A stretch of DNA of 64,000 nucleotides, from assembly GCA_041686695.1 (NCBI GenBank), contig JAWLDJ010000002.1:15859-79858 (forward strand), given 5' to 3'. Below the pieces are notes generated by a model that ran no database searches, was not told the origin of the DNA, and worked only from the letters and a program-made list of their open reading frames with translations. Below, piece by piece: positions 61,979 through 64,000 of this stretch. Both the position numbers and the translations under genes were made by a program. This DNA is from T1Sed10-7 sp041686695. Its GTDB lineage: Bacteria; Actinomycetota; Nitriliruptoria; Nitriliruptorales; Nitriliruptoraceae. Position 1 is the stretch's first letter; each line of letters opens with the position of its first letter.

Positions 61979-63850
61979 GTGGACCAGCAACAGCTCGAGG
62001 CGCTCGGGATCTGGACCTCCTACCACGATGCGTTCGGCAACCACTACCAGCTGAGCGAGGACGCGGCCGCGCAGCTGCTGGCGGCCATGGACGTGGCGCC
62101 CGGGGAGCCCGTGCCCGATGGCCGCGACGCCGTGCTCGTGACCGGTCCGCACCGGGGGCAATGGGTGCCGTCGGGCGAGCTCGAGCTCGAGGACGGCAGC
62201 CGGCTGCGGGTCGATGGTCCGCTGCCGGCCGAGCTGCCGCTCGGCTACCACCGGCTCCACCGGGACGATGGCGTCACCACCACGATCATCTCGAGCCCCG
62301 GGATCGCCCCCGCACACCCGGAGCGGATCTGGGGCTGGTCGCTGCAGCTGTACTCGGTCCGTTCCGCACGCAGCTGGGGGGTCGGTGACCTCGACGACCT
62401 GCACCGGTTGGCGACCTGGTCCGTGCAGCAGGGAGCACGCACGCTGCTGGTCAACCCGGTGGACGCGGTCGTCAACGAACTCGACCGGGAGGACAGCCCC
62501 TACTTCCCGTCCTCACGCCGCTTCCGTGACCCCCTCTACCTGGCCGTCGACCGGCTCCCCGGGATCGAGCAGCTGGGTGCCGAGGAGCTCGAGCGGCTGG
62601 CGGCCCTGGCCCGCGGTGACGGTCAGCGGATCGACCGCGCTCGCGTCGTCGACGCCAAGATGGCGGCGCTCGAGCAGCTCTGGGAGCTGCAGGGGCAGCA
62701 GGAGACGGATCCGGGCTTCGAGGCGTTCGTCGCGGAGCAGGGCGCGTCGCTGACCCGCTTCGCCACCTTCGAGCTGCTCAGCGAGCTCCACGGCGGTGGG
62801 TTCCGGCGCTGGCCACAGGAGCTGCGCGACCCGCAGGCACCGGCGGTCGCGGCGGCCGCCGAGGCCCACGCGGATCGGGTGCGCTTCCACCGGTGGGTCC
62901 AGTGGCTGCTCGATGAACAGCTGCGCGCGGCGGGGGCGGCGGCTCCCCTGATGCGCGATCTGCCGATCGGGGTGGACCCGGAGGGAGCGGACGCCTGGGA
63001 GTGGCAGGAGGTGTTCGCCACCGACACCACGGTCGGGGCACCGCCCGACGAGCTCGGGCCCGAGGGACAGGACTGGCTGGTTCCCGCGTTCGTCCCCTGG
63101 AAGCTCAGGCAGGTGGCCTACCGGCCCTTCATCGAGACCTTGCGCTCCGCCTTCCGGCACTCCGCGGCGCTGCGGATCGACCACGTGCTGGGCCTGTTCC
63201 GGCTGTTCTGGATCCCCCCGGCGGGCCCGCGCTCTGGCACCTACGTCTCCCAGGACCGCAAGGCGCTGCTCGACATCCTGGCCCTGGAAGCGCACCGGGC
63301 GGGGGCCTACGTGGTCGGTGAGGACCTCGGCACCGTGATGGACGGCGTCCGTGAGGAACTGGTCGGTCGCGGCATGCTCCGCTACCGGGTGCTGTGGTTC
63401 GAGGACGAGGAGCCCGCCCTCTGGGACCGTCGTGGTCTGGGGTCGATCTCCACCCACGACCTGCCGTCGGTCGGTGGCCTGTGGACCCGCGCGGAGCTCG
63501 AGGTCCTGCGTGAGGTGGGCGCGCACGTCGATGAGGAGCGCATCGAGCGGATGCGCGGCGACCTGGCGCGGCGTGCCGGCATCCCGGAGCAGGCGAGCGT
63601 GGAGGAGGCGTGCCTGGGTGCGGCTCGGTTGCTCGGCGGCGCCGGCTGTGACGTGGTCGTCACCCAGCTCGAGGATGCGCTGGGCACGACCCATCGGATC
63701 AACGTGCCGGGCACCGACGCCAGCCAGCGGCCCGACAACTGGTGCCTCCCGCTCCCGGTCCTGCTGGACGATCTGCCGACGCATCCGACGGCACAGCGGG
63801 TGGCCGGTGTGCTGCGGGCGGCGCGTCCCCTCGAGCAGGGGCCGCACTGA
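61979..63850 (+). CDS. malQ: 4-alpha-glucanotransferase
   Basis: 623 residues, GH77. MalQ disproportionates maltodextrins. An N-terminal domain of about 120 residues precedes the barrel, which has GWSLQLYSVRSARSWGVGDL, PYFPSSRRFRDPLYL, LMRDLPIGVDPEGADAW, nucleophile D401 (ALRIDHVLGL), acid/base E448 (VVGEDLGTV) and ISTHDLPSVGGLW. GTG 61979 has AAGGAG seven bases upstream, inside the end of treY. It is the last gene of the block. The ending is LPTHPTAQRVAGVLRAARP, so the protein is complete. Confidence 0.93.
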   Translation: MDQQQLEALGIWTSYHDAFGNHYQLSEDAAAQLLAAMDVAPGEPVPDGRDAVLVTGPHRGQWVPSGELELEDGSRLRVDGPLPAELPLGYHRLHRDDGVTTTIISSPGIAPAHPERIWGWSLQLYSVRSARSWGVGDLDDLHRLATWSVQQGARTLLVNPVDAVVNELDREDSPYFPSSRRFRDPLYLAVDRLPGIEQLGAEELERLAALARGDGQRIDRARVVDAKMAALEQLWELQGQQETDPGFEAFVAEQGASLTRFATFELLSELHGGGFRRWPQELRDPQAPAVAAAAEAHADRVRFHRWVQWLLDEQLRAAGAAAPLMRDLPIGVDPEGADAWEWQEVFATDTTVGAPPDELGPEGQDWLVPAFVPWKLRQVAYRPFIETLRSAFRHSAALRIDHVLGLFRLFWIPPAGPRSGTYVSQDRKALLDILALEAHRAGAYVVGEDLGTVMDGVREELVGRGMLRYRVLWFEDEEPALWDRRGLGSISTHDLPSVGGLWTRAELEVLREVGAHVDEERIERMRGDLARRAGIPEQASVEEACLGAARLLGGAGCDVVVTQLEDALGTTHRINVPGTDASQRPDNWCLPLPVLLDDLPTHPTAQRVAGVLRAARPLEQGPH

Positions 63851-63882
63851 CCCCGGTGCTCGGTGCACGGCCGAGGAGCCGT

Positions 63883-64000
63883 TCAGCCGGTCCGGGGCGA
63901 GCGGTCGACGACGAGTTCGAAGTGCATGCCGTCGGGCACGGGCCACTCGCCGCCCCACGCGAACCCGTGGGCCGCCATCACCTCGACGATCTCGACCGGC
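63883..64000 (-). CDS. M15-type D-Ala-D-Ala carboxypeptidase (C-terminal part)
   Basis: Only the last 38 codons are inside the window, ending at TGA (63885-63883 on the - strand). The visible residues contain MAAHGFAWGGEWPVPDGMHF, with the GF-WGG and D-MHFE pattern typical of the C-terminal zinc site (His) of M15 (VanY/peptidase_M15_4-like) enzymes, which cut peptidoglycan D-Ala-D-Ala or similar bonds. It is convergent with malQ. The signal and N-terminal region are out of view, so the subtype cannot be fixed. Confidence 0.7.
   Translation of the reverse strand, partial: PVEIVEVMAAHGFAWGGEWPVPDGMHFELVVDRSPRTG

Noticed and set aside
63858..63876. Possible bidirectional terminator between malQ and the M15 peptidase
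   Set aside because: Only a 5-bp stem (CTCGG/CCGAG) with seven-base loop is visible, too weak to report.

Overview
The window is a strongly GC-rich, densely coding bacterial chromosome segment, almost entirely on the + strand, with many GTG starts, frequent 4-bp start/stop overlaps and very little non-coding DNA. Gene content and order point to an actinobacterium. The run rpsP-khpA-rimM-trmD-rplS-lepB-rnhB-DUF2469-yraN-comM-dprA-xer-whiG-M23-rpsB matches the order known from Streptomyces and Mycobacterium, and the WhiG-type sigma factor, GlgE and the TreS-maltokinase fusion are also typical of the phylum. The compactness of the core and the lack of genus-specific genes suggest a deep branch (Nitriliruptoria or Acidimicrobiia-like). 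That placement is an inference from organisation only. I saw no tRNA, rRNA, insertion sequence, prophage or CRISPR.

Region 1 (1-10116) holds ribosome and tRNA maturation genes (rpsP, khpA, rimM, trmD, rplS), signal peptidase I, RNase HII in opposite orientation, DUF2469, an extra 38-codon membrane peptide, the DNA-processing set yraN-comM-dprA-xer, and a WhiG/FliA-type sigma factor. Region 2 (10199-13290) has a divergent MFS transporter and an unusual lipoprotein that joins an M23-like domain to a serine alpha/beta-hydrolase. Region 3 (13291-23146) is rpsB-tsf-pyrH-frr-cdsA-rlmN-dxr-rseP-ispG. Region 4 (23147-37786) is rimP-nusA-ylxR-infB-ylxP-rbfA-nrnA-truB-ribF-rpsO-pnp, then an M16 peptidase and an MBL-fold hydrolase. 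Several leaders here (rpsB, rimP, rpsO/pnp) carry well-formed hairpins that look regulatory.

Region 5 (37837-44977) is acyl-CoA metabolism and protein folding: a double-domain 3-hydroxyacyl-CoA dehydrogenase, a small zinc-binding protein, two cyclophilins, methylmalonyl-CoA epimerase (with a His to Gln change at an expected metal ligand), a thiolase, and the mutase chaperone MeaB. No mutase subunit is present in the window.

Region 6 (45248-63850) is an eight-gene alpha-glucan/trehalose block, all on +, mostly with 4-bp overlaps: glgE, treS-mak, glgB, a GH57/DUF3536 protein, treZ, glgX, treY, malQ. Together they can run a cycle. TreS turns trehalose into maltose, and Mak phosphorylates maltose to maltose-1-phosphate. 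GlgE polymerises it and GlgB branches the product. GlgX and MalQ trim it, and TreY/TreZ release trehalose again. The GH57 protein is the unassigned member. The window ends in the C-terminus of an M15-type D-Ala-D-Ala carboxypeptidase on the - strand.

Most promising for follow-up: the M23-hydrolase fusion, the GH57 protein inside the glucan/trehalose operon, the paired structured leaders (especially upstream of pnp and rpsB), short repeats upstream of glgE and between two - strand genes, and a recurrent promoter arrangement that predicts leaderless mRNAs.
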